Shown piece after piece: positions 24,057 through 32,894 of a DNA stretch of 64,000 nt. A program made the translations under genes and the position numbers. This stretch comes from Nonomuraea guangzhouensis (GTDB taxonomy: Bacteria > Actinomycetota > Actinomycetes > Streptosporangiales > Streptosporangiaceae). The number at the start of each line of letters is the position of its first letter. Position 1 is the stretch's first letter. The stretch is taken from contig NZ_JAHKRM010000019.1 in the NCBI RefSeq assembly GCF_019396345.1, positions 124,001-188,000 of the forward strand. Direction: 5' to 3'. Below the pieces are notes generated by a model. That model was not told where the DNA came from, ran no database searches, and was given only the letters and a program-made list of their open reading frames with translations.

Positions 24057-24350
24057 CTTTTTCACCTCTGTTACCAGGCGCGACGGACCAGCCAATTCAG
24101 ACGTCTCCGGCTCGAAGGCCGAATCGGCTCAAAAGTTAACCAGTCCTACCGCCGGGCAAGGCCGGGGTGCGCGAGGGGCGGAAGCCCCTCGCCCCGGGGG
24201 CGAAGCCCCCAATAAGCACGCCTGAGCGTCATTCGCGCGAAGCGCGCCCCCACCGCGAGGACCTCGCTTGTCGGGGATCGAAGGGGCGAAGCCCCTGGGA
24301 AACACGCCCGAATGCCACCCGCGCGGAGCGCGCCTCCTGGGAGACCCGCC
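23997..24350. repeat. Left copy of the island direct repeat
   Basis: About 354 bases that align with 26812-27176. It starts inside the 3' end of a DUF664 gene (fragment with a stop at 24054-24056). It then continues through shared text (GGCCGGGGTGCGCGAGGGGCGG and so on) into small hairpins: GAGGGGC-GGAA-GCCCCTC at 24172-24189, GGGGGC-GAA-GCCCCC at 24195-24209, GGGGC-GAA-GCCCC at 24283-24295, plus CGCGCGAAGCGCG-type units. It ends just before the stop of rloB. Confidence 0.7.
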
Positions 24351-24364
24351 CGACCGCCATGCGG

Positions 24365-24973
24365 TCAAGGATCAATTGCCTCAAGCAGGTCGCCCATAGT
24401 AGACGAGGGGTTGTTATTGGGAAACAAGCTCTGGTTTCGCGCGTGGCGGATGGCCAGCAAAGACGCGCGCTCCGACGCCGCATGCCGATGTTGTACGTAT
24501 TGATCGGGGTCGATCCTCTTCCCGGAGCGCCCGTCGAGTTTACGACTCTTCCGTTCGGCTTCGCTGGTATTCATAAATGCCGTCTGATCTTCAAAATGAA
24601 GGATCAACCACAGCTCGAAACAAGGATTCGAGATGGCGAGGCGAATTCCGTGCTCATCCGCCAGCCGGATGGCTTGCTTGAGGTTCGGATGGTTCTTGGG
24701 CCACTCGACATCGAACACACACCAGCACTCATCGACTTCGTCATCACGGCTTCGCTCGACCGCTCGCTGCACCAGGATGAACGGAACTCCCTGTTCAGGG
24801 TGGATTTCGATGTTGATCGAGGTGTTGGCGCGAACATCCGGGAGCCGCTTCAGCCCATTGATGTAGTCGGGTTCCGAGGCTTCGCCTTCGCAGAACACAA
24901 CAATGGTCTTGCGTTCTGGACGGTTGGCGGTCCTCCGCCTGAGATCCTTCGCCTTAGTTCTTCTTGGCGCCAT
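24365..24973 (-). CDS. rloB: RloB-like protein (candidate anti-phage effector)
   Basis: 202 residues. It starts APRRTKAKDLRRRTANRPERKTIVVFCEGEASEPDYINGL; the CEGE-x-SE-x-DY motif, VFDVEW in the middle and SNPCFELWLILHF are the hallmarks of RloB, whose fold is thought to be Toprim-like. Glu in CEGE and the Asp/Glu in FDVE are the likely metal ligands. In Lactococcus AbiL and in RloA/RloB pairs, a protein of this kind acts with an AAA ATPase in phage abortive infection (family knowledge as I recall it). Five bases separate it from the ATPase stop. Local GC is low: 24541-24600 is 26 of 60 by my count. Confidence 0.8.
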   Translation of the reverse strand: MAPRRTKAKDLRRRTANRPERKTIVVFCEGEASEPDYINGLKRLPDVRANTSINIEIHPEQGVPFILVQRAVERSRDDEVDECWCVFDVEWPKNHPNLKQAIRLADEHGIRLAISNPCFELWLILHFEDQTAFMNTSEAERKSRKLDGRSGKRIDPDQYVQHRHAASERASLLAIRHARNQSLFPNNNPSSTMGDLLEAIDP

Positions 24974-24978
24974 CTCAG

Positions 24979-26271
24979 CTAGCCGATCAGCCCGAGAGCG
25001 CGGAGAATTTCCGCGCGGTCGACATCCGGGAGCGCGCCGAACCGCCCATGCAAATACGCCTTCTCCAGGTTCTGCGACTTTCTCACCCGCTCGCCGGCGA
25101 ATTCGGCCAGTGCGCCGAGCCGGGTCGCTCCGTCCTCCGCCTTCTCCGTCAACCAGACCTCATCGCGGTTGAGGTGGTTGAGCAGACTCGTGTCGTGAGA
25201 AGTGAAGATCAGCTGTGCGCCCTTAGGGTTTGTCGCCGGATCGTGAAACAGCCGAATCAGCTGCATGGACAGCGTTGGATGCAGGCTCGCGTCCAGTTCG
25301 TCGAACAGCAGCAGCGAGCCGGACCTGAGCGCGGCCAACACCGGCCCGATGAGCTGGAACCAGGTGCGCGTGCCCTCCGACTCCTGCGCGAAGTCAAGCG
25401 GCACCCTCTCATGAGCCGCCCGGTGGACGAGGCGGACTGTGCGTTGTGTCCGCATGCGCGCCGACTCAGGACTGCCCTCCGGATAGGAGACCTCGGGCTC
25501 GTCGATCACCACGTCGTCGATGCCCATGTCGGCCAGCCGGAGCAAGGCCAACGCCTGAGTACGATCCGCCGGAGAAGGCCTGTCCAATTCCTCAAATCCC
25601 GGCAACGCGAACTGGTCACGATCGGAGAGCTCTTCGAACCACCGAAGGGTCGAGCGTGCCGGAGCGGAATTCACGGGACGCCGGCCACGCGACTTCAGCC
25701 CGAGCGTCTGCGCCGCGAGGAGGTCACGAGCAAAACCAGAGACAAGCGGCTCATCGAATCGCCGGGCGATCGACAGGGCAAGGGCGCGCGGCGTCAACAG
25801 TTCACGCGTGCCGGACAAGTTCCCGAGACCGCGCTGGAGCTTGAACTCGCCCCCTTCACGTTCGAAGATCCGTCGCCGCTTCTTCTCCGGGTAGTGGAAC
25901 AGACCCTCGTAGCGGACCGCGCGCCGATCAAGTTCGACGATGTACTCGAATCGCACTCCCGATACGACGGACTCGATGGTGAACTCCGAAGGACGGGCCT
26001 CGCCACCGGCGAACGCGAACGGCTCGACGGGGATCTCGTCATCCCAGAAACGCAGCGAATCCCGGATGGCGGTCCGCAGCCAGGTCAGCGCAGCGATGAC
26101 ATTCGACTTGCCGGAGGCGTTCGGACCGAAGACGGCTGCGACGGGCAGCAGACTCTCGCCCAAGTTGGGCACCGGGCGCGCCTCCGCCCGATCTCGATCG
26201 ACGGCAACCATCGACAATTCGACGGGATCGAGTAGTGAGCGAAAGTTCGCCACCTCGAACCGGATCAGCAC
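24979..26271 (-). CDS. AAA15/AAA21-type ATPase (RloA/AbiLi-like)
   Basis: 430 residues from GTG 26271, which follows GAGGGG. It starts LIRFEVANFRSLLDPVELSM, the usual OLD/RecF-like opening. Walker A is GPNASGKSN near residue 50, the signature-like ESEGTRTWFQL is near 310, Walker B is LLLFDELDASLHP near 340, and the switch His is in FTSHDTSLLNHL. This class of ABC-type ATPase partners RloB in defence pairs. A TATGAT on the minus strand (26307-26302), 31 bases upstream, may be its -10 element. Confidence 0.85.
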   Translation of the reverse strand: MLIRFEVANFRSLLDPVELSMVAVDRDRAEARPVPNLGESLLPVAAVFGPNASGKSNVIAALTWLRTAIRDSLRFWDDEIPVEPFAFAGGEARPSEFTIESVVSGVRFEYIVELDRRAVRYEGLFHYPEKKRRRIFEREGGEFKLQRGLGNLSGTRELLTPRALALSIARRFDEPLVSGFARDLLAAQTLGLKSRGRRPVNSAPARSTLRWFEELSDRDQFALPGFEELDRPSPADRTQALALLRLADMGIDDVVIDEPEVSYPEGSPESARMRTQRTVRLVHRAAHERVPLDFAQESEGTRTWFQLIGPVLAALRSGSLLLFDELDASLHPTLSMQLIRLFHDPATNPKGAQLIFTSHDTSLLNHLNRDEVWLTEKAEDGATRLGALAEFAGERVRKSQNLEKAYLHGRFGALPDVDRAEILRALGLIG

Positions 26272-26301
26272 ATCGACCCCTCTTCCTGCATCTACGGAGC
26301 C

Positions 26302-26307
26302 ATCATA
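26302..26307 (-). promoter_or_regulatory. Candidate -10 element of the ATPase-rloB pair
   Basis: On the minus strand this reads TATGAT, five of six matches to the housekeeping -10, about 31 bases before the GTG at 26271. No convincing -35 element is at 16-18 bases, so activity is uncertain. It would place the pair under its own promoter inside the island. Confidence 0.35.
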
Positions 26308-26389
26308 GCCATGATTCCGTCGATTCCTCGCGAATATCGGCTTCTGCCTGCGTGTACGACGCGATCCGCGCTGTTTGATCAGAGAGGGC

Positions 26390-26879
26390 GTGGAACCGGT
26401 GGCTGACGACGAGAAGTGCACACCGCTGATGTTCCTGGAGGCATAGGGCGCCAGCGTTCTCGCAATCGTGGATGACCTCGACGCTGAGGCGTTGCCAACC
26501 GCGATCCTGCCCTCAGGATGGACCGTGCTGGGTCGCTTGGAACACCTCGGTTGCGCCGAGCCGCACTGGTTCCGGGAGATCGCCACCGAGTCCGCCGAGC
26601 CATTGCCCTGGCCCGACGACCACACGCCACTGACCACACCGCGACCGCCGCCTGTGGTCTTCGCGTTCTACCGCGCCCAGTGCGAGCGGTCCGACGCCGT
26701 CCTTGCCGCGAATCCTCTGTCGCCCCCCGCGGGGGCGTCACCCAGGTCCGCTCGGGAACGAGGTCATCGACCTGCGCCGGATCGTCCTGCACATGATCGA
26801 GGAGACCGCCCGCCATGCGGGCCACTTCGACGTCGTACGCGAACTGCTCAATGGGGAGACTGGGCTCGGGCCTCGATAG
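26390..26879 (+). pseudogene. Broken DUF664 copy (nonsense and frameshift)
   Basis: Close paralogue of the gene at 16998-17489, including the same GATCAGAGAGGGCGTGG leader. The codon matching CAG in the intact gene is TAG at 26444-26446, and a length change near 26720-26750 shifts the frame before DLRRIVLHMIEETARHAGHFDVV. The proper stop is retained at 26877-26879. The first half still reads PSGWTVLGRLEHLGCAEPHWF. It stands directly upstream of the ATPase promoter region and runs into the right repeat. Confidence 0.8.
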
Positions 26880-27176
26880 CTCTTTCGCCTCTGTTGCCGG
26901 GCAGGACGGACCAGCCAGTTCAAACGCCGATCGGCTGGAAGGCCGGACCGGCTCAGAAGTTAGCCAGGCCTTCCGCCGGACAAGGCCGGGGTGCGCGAGG
27001 GGCGGGAGCCCCTCGCCCCGGGGGGCGAAGCCTCCGAAGAAGCACGCCTGAGCGCCATTCGCGCGAAGCGCCCCACCGCGAAGCCCATGCCTGTAGGGGG
27101 TCGAAGGGGGCGGAGCCCCCTGGGCAGCACGCCCGAATGACATTCGCGCGAAGCGCGCCCCACCGGGAGGCCCACG
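26812..27176. repeat. Right copy of the island direct repeat
   Basis: Aligns with 23997-24350, starting within the 3' end of the broken DUF664 gene. Hairpin arms have changed but kept pairing: here GGGGGC-GGA-GCCCCC stands where the left copy has GGGGC-GAA-GCCCC, and GAGGGGC-GGGA-GCCCCTC where it has a GGAA loop. Pairing has therefore been preserved during divergence. It ends about 25 bases before the stop of the isomerase-like gene. Confidence 0.7.
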
Positions 27177-27202
27177 CTTGTGGGCCCCCGGCGAGAAAGG
27201 CG

Positions 27203-28207
27203 TCAGGTGGTGGAGAAGGCCGCGTCGAAGGCGGTGGTTGGTGGGGTGATGGAGTTGAGGCCACGGATGTAGCCCAACGCCTCCCGTGCCCCGTCCAGCC
27301 GATCCATCCCCGCGTCCTCCCACTCGATCGAGATGGGCCCGCTGTACCCGATCGAGTTGAGCGCCCGGAAGCAGTCCTCCCAGGCCACGTCGCCGCGCCC
27401 GGTGGAGACGAAGTCCCAGCCGCGCCTCATGTCCGCCCACGGCAGGTGGGAGGAGAGGCGGCCGCGGCGGCCGTCGCCGATGCGGACGCGGGTGTCCTTG
27501 CAGTCCACGTGGTAGATCCGGTCGGCGAAGTCCAGGATGAACGCCACCGGGTCGAGGTCCTGCCAGACCATGTGGGACGGGTCCCAGTTGAGGCCGAACG
27601 CGGGACGGTGGCCGATGGCCTCCAGCGTGCGCTGGGTCGTCACGTAGTCGTAGGCGATCTCGCTGGGGTGGATCTCGTGGGCGAACCGGACACCGACCTC
27701 GTCGAAGACGTCGAGGATGGGGTTCCAGCGGTCCGCGAAGTCCTGGTAGCCCGCCTCCACCATCGAGGCCGGCACCGGCGGGAACATCGCCACCGTGTGC
27801 CAGATCGACGACCCGGTGAAGCCGACCACCGTGTCGACACCCAGCAGGGCCGCGGCTCGCGCCGTGTTCTTCATGTCCTCGGCGGCCGCCTGGCGTACGG
27901 ACTCGGGATCGCCCGAGCCCCAGATGCGCGCGGGCAGGATGGCCTTGTGGCGCTCGTCAATGGGGTGGTCGCAGACGGCCTGACCGACAAGGTGGTTGGA
28001 GATGGTCCACACCTTGAGGCCATGCTTTTCGAGCTGCGCCTGCTTCGCCGAGACGTACGACGGGTCCGCGATCGCCTGCGCCACGTCGAAGTGGTCGCCG
28101 GAGCAGGCGATCTCGAGGCCGTCGTAGCCCCATTCGGCGGCTAGCCGGCAGACCTCCTCGAACGGCAGGTCGGCCCACTGGCCGGTGAACAATGTGACCG
28201 GTCTCAT
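27203..28207 (-). CDS. Sugar phosphate isomerase/epimerase-like TIM-barrel protein
   Basis: 334 residues of the AP-endonuclease-2 fold. Metal-site residues are in HEIHPSEIAYD, FGLNWDPSHMVW, HVDCKD and ISIEWEDAGMD, as in xylose-isomerase-like and inosose-type enzymes. The N-terminus VTLFTGQWADLPFEEVCRLAAEWGYDGLEI is typical. It is the last gene of the sugar operon, overlapping the Gfo/Idh/MocA gene by four bases (ATGA). Likely isomerises the sugar or keto-sugar produced by that dehydrogenase. Confidence 0.85.
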   Translation of the reverse strand: MRPVTLFTGQWADLPFEEVCRLAAEWGYDGLEIACSGDHFDVAQAIADPSYVSAKQAQLEKHGLKVWTISNHLVGQAVCDHPIDERHKAILPARIWGSGDPESVRQAAAEDMKNTARAAALLGVDTVVGFTGSSIWHTVAMFPPVPASMVEAGYQDFADRWNPILDVFDEVGVRFAHEIHPSEIAYDYVTTQRTLEAIGHRPAFGLNWDPSHMVWQDLDPVAFILDFADRIYHVDCKDTRVRIGDGRRGRLSSHLPWADMRRGWDFVSTGRGDVAWEDCFRALNSIGYSGPISIEWEDAGMDRLDGAREALGYIRGLNSITPPTTAFDAAFSTT

Positions 28208-29334
28208 ACGTCCTCCACGACTGTGAAGCGGCTGGAGTCAGCCGCGCTGCGCTCGACCGCGGCGAGCACGCGTTGCACCCGGAGGCCGTCCGCGAACGAC
28301 GGCGCCGGGTCGTCGCCCTGAGCGATGGCCTCCAGGAAGTCCTTGATCTCGTGGGTGAAGGTGTGCTCGTACCCGAGTCCATGCCCGGGCGGCCACCACG
28401 CCGCCGCGTAGGGGTGGTCGGGCTCGGTGACCAGGATGCGTTTGAAGCCGCTGCCGCCCTCGCTGACCCACAGCTCGTTCATGGCCTCGAAGTCGAAGGC
28501 GAGGCTGCCGAGCGAGCCGTTGAGCTCGATGCGCAGGGCGTTCTTGCGTCCGGTGGCGAACCGGGTGGCCTCGAAGGAGGCCACCGCCCCGCCGGAGAGC
28601 CGTCCGATGAAGAGCGCGGCGTCGTCCACGGTGACGGGCCCGGTCTCCGACGAGCCCGGCGAAAGCGGGCGCTCCTTGACGAACGTCTCGGTGAGCGCCG
28701 AGACGCCCACGATGTTCTGGCCGGTGATGAACTGGGCGGTGTCGATGATGTGCGCCCCGATGTCGCCGAGCGAACCGGACCCCGCCTTGTCCTTCTGCAG
28801 CCGCCACACCAGCGGGAACTCCGCGTCGACGATCCAGTCCTGCAGATATTGGGCTCGTACGTGCCGGATCTCGCCGAGCCGGCCCTCCTCGACGTAACGC
28901 CGGGCCAGCGCCACCGCCGGAACCCGCCGGTAGTTGAAGGCCACCATGTTCTTGCCGGACGACGAAGCCGCGGCCCGCACCATGGCCTCCGCCTCGGCGA
29001 CGCTGTTGGCCAGCGGCTTCTCGCAGATCACGTGCTTGCCGGCCGCCAGGGCCGCGATGGCGATCTCGGCGTGGGAGTCGCCCGGCGTGCAGATGTCGAC
29101 GATCTGCACGTCGTCGCGGCTGACCACTTCCCTCCAGTCGGTCTCGGTATCGGCCCAGCCGAGCCGGGCGGCAGCGGCGGCGGTGTGTTCCTTGGACCTA
29201 CCGGCCAGCACCGCCATGCGCGGTGCCAGCGGCAGGTCGAAGAAGGCGCCGACGCTGCGCCAGGCCTGGGAGTGGACGCGGCCCATGAACGCGTAGCCGA
29301 TCATGCCCACGCCGACGGTGGTTTGGTCTGACAT
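28204..29334 (-). CDS. Gfo/Idh/MocA family oxidoreductase
   Basis: 376 residues. The NAD(P) loop is GVGMIGYAFMGRVHSQAW and the conserved EKP motif is in HVICEKPLANSVAEAEAM. YRRVPAVALARRYVEEGRLGEIRHVRAQYLQDW and GDIGAHIIDTAQFITG belong to the C-terminal domain; the likely catalytic His is in the latter. These enzymes oxidise sugars or inositols. The gene lies 11 bases after the binding-protein gene, inside the ABC sugar operon. Confidence 0.9.
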   Translation of the reverse strand: MSDQTTVGVGMIGYAFMGRVHSQAWRSVGAFFDLPLAPRMAVLAGRSKEHTAAAAARLGWADTETDWREVVSRDDVQIVDICTPGDSHAEIAIAALAAGKHVICEKPLANSVAEAEAMVRAAASSSGKNMVAFNYRRVPAVALARRYVEEGRLGEIRHVRAQYLQDWIVDAEFPLVWRLQKDKAGSGSLGDIGAHIIDTAQFITGQNIVGVSALTETFVKERPLSPGSSETGPVTVDDAALFIGRLSGGAVASFEATRFATGRKNALRIELNGSLGSLAFDFEAMNELWVSEGGSGFKRILVTEPDHPYAAAWWPPGHGLGYEHTFTHEIKDFLEAIAQGDDPAPSFADGLRVQRVLAAVERSAADSSRFTVVEDV

Positions 29335-29345
29335 GCAACCCCCGA

Positions 29346-30392
29346 TCAGGATTCGAAGCCGAGTGGCAGGTATTTCTCGACGTTCTCCTTGGTAATGGTC
29401 TCCGACGCGAGCGTGATCGACTGCGGGACCTGGTTCTCCACCAGGTCGCTCATGCCCTTCTCCTGCGCTATCAACCTGGCCAGTTTGATGGCCGAGGCGG
29501 CCATCGTGGGACTGTAGGTGACGGTGGCCTTCAGCACCGACGTACCCGACTGGATCTCCTTCATGGCGTTCAGGGAGCCGGCGCCGCCGACCATGAAGAA
29601 CTCGTTGCGCCCAGCCTCCTTGATCGCGGCGAGTACGCCCACGCCCTGGTCGTCGTCATGGTTCCACATGGCGTCGATCTTCTTGTGCGCCTGCAGCAGG
29701 CTGGCGGCCACCGAGTTGCCCGTCTCCACGGTGAACTTGGCGTCCTGCTTGGCCGTGACGCTGAATCCGTACGTCTTCAGCGCGTCGGCGAAGCCCTTGC
29801 TGCGGTCCTGGGTCAGCGGGAGCGTCGCGATGCCCTGGATCTCCACGATCACCGGGTTCGAGACGCCCTTGTCCTTGAGCTGCTTGCCGATGTAGTGGCC
29901 GGCCGCGACGCCCATGCCGTAGTTGTCCCCGCCGATCCAGGTGCGGTACGCCAGCTTGTCGGGGAAGATCCGGTCGAGGTTGATGACCGGGATCCCGGCC
30001 TGGGTGGCCTGGGTCGCGACCTGGTTGAGCTGCTGGCCGTCGTTCGGCAGGATCACCAGCGCGCTCACCTTGGCCGCGATCAGCGACTCGACGGCGGAGA
30101 TCTGCTGGTTGATGTCGTTCGTCGGCTCGACGGGCTTGAAGTCGACGTCCGTGTACTGCTTGGCGGCGGACTCGGCGTTCTTCGCGATGGCCGCGATCCA
30201 GCCGTGGTCGGCCGCGGGCGCGGAGAAGCCGATGACGACCTTGGTGCCGGGCTGGTCGTTGCCGCTGGCAGCGGGAGCGGGGGCGGGGGCCGCCGACGAG
30301 GGCGTGGCCACGGGCTCGTTGCTGGTGCAGCCGGCCGCTAACAGTACGGCTCCGCCGACAAGGAAACCCCTGCGCGCGACGTTGTTGCTCAT
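29346..30392 (-). CDS. Sugar ABC transporter substrate-binding lipoprotein
   Basis: 348 residues. The N-terminus ARRGFLVGGAVLLAAGC holds a twin-arginine-like start and a lipobox with Cys22, so it is probably an exported lipoprotein. It is followed by a Pro/Ala linker and a RbsB-type fold (VVIGFSAPAADHGWIAAIAKNAE, VSALVILPNDGQQLNQV, IPVINLDRIF, MWNHDDDQGVGVLAAI). It captures a monosaccharide or polyol for the permease. Starts within the permease stop (ATGA). Confidence 0.9.
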   Translation of the reverse strand: MSNNVARRGFLVGGAVLLAAGCTSNEPVATPSSAAPAPAPAASGNDQPGTKVVIGFSAPAADHGWIAAIAKNAESAAKQYTDVDFKPVEPTNDINQQISAVESLIAAKVSALVILPNDGQQLNQVATQATQAGIPVINLDRIFPDKLAYRTWIGGDNYGMGVAAGHYIGKQLKDKGVSNPVIVEIQGIATLPLTQDRSKGFADALKTYGFSVTAKQDAKFTVETGNSVAASLLQAHKKIDAMWNHDDDQGVGVLAAIKEAGRNEFFMVGGAGSLNAMKEIQSGTSVLKATVTYSPTMAASAIKLARLIAQEKGMSDLVENQVPQSITLASETITKENVEKYLPLGFES

Positions 30393-31396
30393 GGTGCTCT
30401 CTCCTTCAGGTTCCGTCGCTGGAGAAGGACGGCGACGACGATGATCAGGCCCTTGGCGATCAGCTGGTCGCTGGTGTTGAGCCCGTTGAGGATGAACAGG
30501 TTCGTGATGAGAGTGAAGATCAGCAGCCCCAGGATCGAGCCGATGATCGTGCCGCGGCCGCCCGTGAGCAGGGTGCCGCCGATGATGACGGCGGCGATGG
30601 CGTCGAGCTCGTAGAGGTCGCCGTGTGTGGAGGAGCCCGTGGTGGTGCGGGCCATGATGAGGATGGCGGCGATGCCGCAGCACAGCCCGGACAGGGCGTA
30701 CAGGAGCATCGTGTGCCGGCGGACGTTGATGCCGGCGAGCCTGGCCGCCTCGGGGTTGCCGCCGACCGCGTACGTACGGCGGCCGAACGTGGTGCGGTTG
30801 AGCAGGACCCAGCCGAGCACCACGACCAGCGCGAAGATGTAGACGAGCAGCGGCACGCCGAGCAGGCGCGTGGTCGACAGGTCCACGATCGCGCTGTTGT
30901 CGACCTGGATGATCTGCGTCTTGCGGTCGGACATGCGCTGGGCCAGCCCTCGGGCCGCGACCAGCATGGCGAGTGTGGCGATGAACGGCACTAACCGCCC
31001 GTACGCGATGAGCAGCCCGTTGACCAGCCCCGTGCCGGTGCCGACGAGGATCGCGCAGATCGCCATCACGGCCGGCCCGTACGCCTGCGTGGCCAGCGTG
31101 GTGGCCCAGACGGAGGCCAGGGCCATGGTGGCGCCCACGGACAGGTCGATGCCGCCGCCGATGATGACGAACGTGGCGCCGACCGTGATGACACCGATGG
31201 TGGCGGCCAGCGACAAGATGCTGACCAGGTTGGAGGTGGTGGCGAAGTTCTCGGGCTTGGTGACCAGGCCGACGATCGCGAGCAGCACCAGTGCGATCAC
31301 CAGGCCCAGGTGCCGGGTCTCCCCGAGCCAGGCCAGCGGGCCGGGCGCCCGCACGGCGAAACGGTCGTGCGGGCCCGCTTCTGCGGGGTTGCTCAT
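30389..31396 (-). CDS. Sugar ABC transporter permease (RbsC-like)
   Basis: 335 residues with eight to ten hydrophobic helices. LVTKPENFATTSNLVSILSLAATIGVITVGATFVIIGGGIDLSVG is the conserved N-terminal half of ribose-type permeases, with GIDLSVG as the hallmark. GGNPEAARLAGINV carries the coupling loop. The start overlaps the ATPase stop (TGATG). Works with the two-domain ATPase and binding lipoprotein around it. Confidence 0.95.
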   Translation of the reverse strand: MSNPAEAGPHDRFAVRAPGPLAWLGETRHLGLVIALVLLAIVGLVTKPENFATTSNLVSILSLAATIGVITVGATFVIIGGGIDLSVGATMALASVWATTLATQAYGPAVMAICAILVGTGTGLVNGLLIAYGRLVPFIATLAMLVAARGLAQRMSDRKTQIIQVDNSAIVDLSTTRLLGVPLLVYIFALVVVLGWVLLNRTTFGRRTYAVGGNPEAARLAGINVRRHTMLLYALSGLCCGIAAILIMARTTTGSSTHGDLYELDAIAAVIIGGTLLTGGRGTIIGSILGLLIFTLITNLFILNGLNTSDQLIAKGLIIVVAVLLQRRNLKERAP

Positions 31397-32883
31397 CAGG
31401 CGGCTCTCCCATCCATGATCATGTCGAGCACGCGGTGCTCGTCGAGGTCTTGGGCGTCGCCCTGGTGGATGACCGTCCCCTCGCGCAGCACCAGCACGCG
31501 GTCGGACAGGCCCAGCACCTCCGGCACCTCGCTGGACACCAGCAGCACGCCGATGCCCTGGTCGGCCAGCCCGCGGATCACCGCGTACAACTCGGCCCTG
31601 GCGCCCACGTCCACACCCCTGGTCGGCTCGTCGAGCAGGAGCAGCTTGCGGCTGCCGAGCAGCCAGCGGGCCAGTACGGCCTTCTGCTGGTTGCCGCCGG
31701 ACAGCGTCTTGATCGGCCGTTCGGGGTCGGGCGGGCGGATGTCGAGCGCCTCGACCAGCCGCTGCGCCTCGGCCTTCTCGCGGGCCCGGTCCATCCAGCC
31801 GAATTTGGCGAATCCCGGCAGGCTGCCCAGGGTGATGTTGGCGGTGACGCTCTGGTCCAGCAGGAGGGCTTGGGCCTTGCGTTCTTCCGGGGCCAGGCCC
31901 ATGCCGCGCCGTACGGTGCCGACGATGTCGCCCCGCCGTACGGGCTTGCCCGAGAGCGCGACGCTGCCGTAGGCGCGCCGCGCGCCGTAGACCGCCTCCA
32001 GGATCTCCGAACGGCCCGAGCCGACCAGCCCGGCCAGCCCGACGATCTCACCGGCGCGCACCGAGAACGACACGTCGGCGAACGCGCCCGGCGAGCTGAG
32101 CCCCTCGACCCGCAGCACCTCGTCGCCCGGGGACTCCGCGGCGCGGGGTGGGAAGACGTACTCGACGTTGCGGCCGGTCATCAGCGAGACGATCTCGGAG
32201 GTGGGGGTGTCGCGGGCGGGCAGGCCGACGGCGACCGTACGGCCGTCCTTGAGCACGGTGACCCGGTCGCCGATCTCGCGGATCTCCTCCAGCCGGTGCG
32301 AGATGTAGACGACGGCGACGCCCTGGGCGGTGAGTTCGCGGATGATGCGGAACAGGTTCGCCACTTCGTCGTGGGCCAGCGCGGCCGACGGCTCGTCCAT
32401 GATGATCAGGCGGGCCTCGTGCGAGAGCGCGCGGGCCATCGAGACGACCTGTTTGGCGGCCGGTGACAGGCGGCCGACCTCGGCCTTCGGCCGGATCTCC
32501 GGGTGGCCGAGCCTGGCTAACACGGCTCCGGCGGCCCGGTTGACCGCTCCCCTGTTCACGAAGCCGGCGCGGGCGTGCTCGTGGCCGAGGAAGATGTTCT
32601 CCGCGACGCTGAGCCCGTCGACGAGGTCGAGTTCCTGGTAGATGGTGGCGAAGCCGAGCCTGATGGCGTCCATCGGGCTGCTCGCCCTGACCTGCGCGCC
32701 GTTGAACTCGATCGTGCCCTCGTCGGGCTGGTGGGCGCCGGCCAGCACCTTGATGAGCGTCGACTTGCCGGCGCCGTTCTGTCCGAGCAGGCAGTGCACC
32801 TCGCCGGCCCGTACGTCGAGGTCCACCCCGTCGAGCGCGCGCACACCGGGGAACTGCTTGACGATCCCCCTCATGACAAGCAT
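31396..32883 (-). CDS. Sugar ABC transporter ATP-binding protein (RbsA-like, two domains)
   Basis: 495 residues, two fused nucleotide-binding domains. Domain 1: Walker A GQNGAGKST at 34-42, Walker B LIIMDEPSAAL. Domain 2: degenerate Walker A GLVGSGRSE, signature LSGGNQQKAVLA, Walker B LLLLDEPTRGVDVG. This asymmetry is normal for RbsA/XylG/MglA. AAAGGGA precedes the ATG. It is the second gene of the operon, 12 bases after the ROK regulator. Confidence 0.95.
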   Translation of the reverse strand: MLVMRGIVKQFPGVRALDGVDLDVRAGEVHCLLGQNGAGKSTLIKVLAGAHQPDEGTIEFNGAQVRASSPMDAIRLGFATIYQELDLVDGLSVAENIFLGHEHARAGFVNRGAVNRAAGAVLARLGHPEIRPKAEVGRLSPAAKQVVSMARALSHEARLIIMDEPSAALAHDEVANLFRIIRELTAQGVAVVYISHRLEEIREIGDRVTVLKDGRTVAVGLPARDTPTSEIVSLMTGRNVEYVFPPRAAESPGDEVLRVEGLSSPGAFADVSFSVRAGEIVGLAGLVGSGRSEILEAVYGARRAYGSVALSGKPVRRGDIVGTVRRGMGLAPEERKAQALLLDQSVTANITLGSLPGFAKFGWMDRAREKAEAQRLVEALDIRPPDPERPIKTLSGGNQQKAVLARWLLGSRKLLLLDEPTRGVDVGARAELYAVIRGLADQGIGVLLVSSEVPEVLGLSDRVLVLREGTVIHQGDAQDLDEHRVLDMIMDGRAA

Positions 32884-32894
32884 CGGGGTCCCTT

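Noticed and set aside
24172..24295. A CRISPR array
   Set aside because: The repeated units are short hairpins of unequal length and spacing without spacers, and no cas genes are present.
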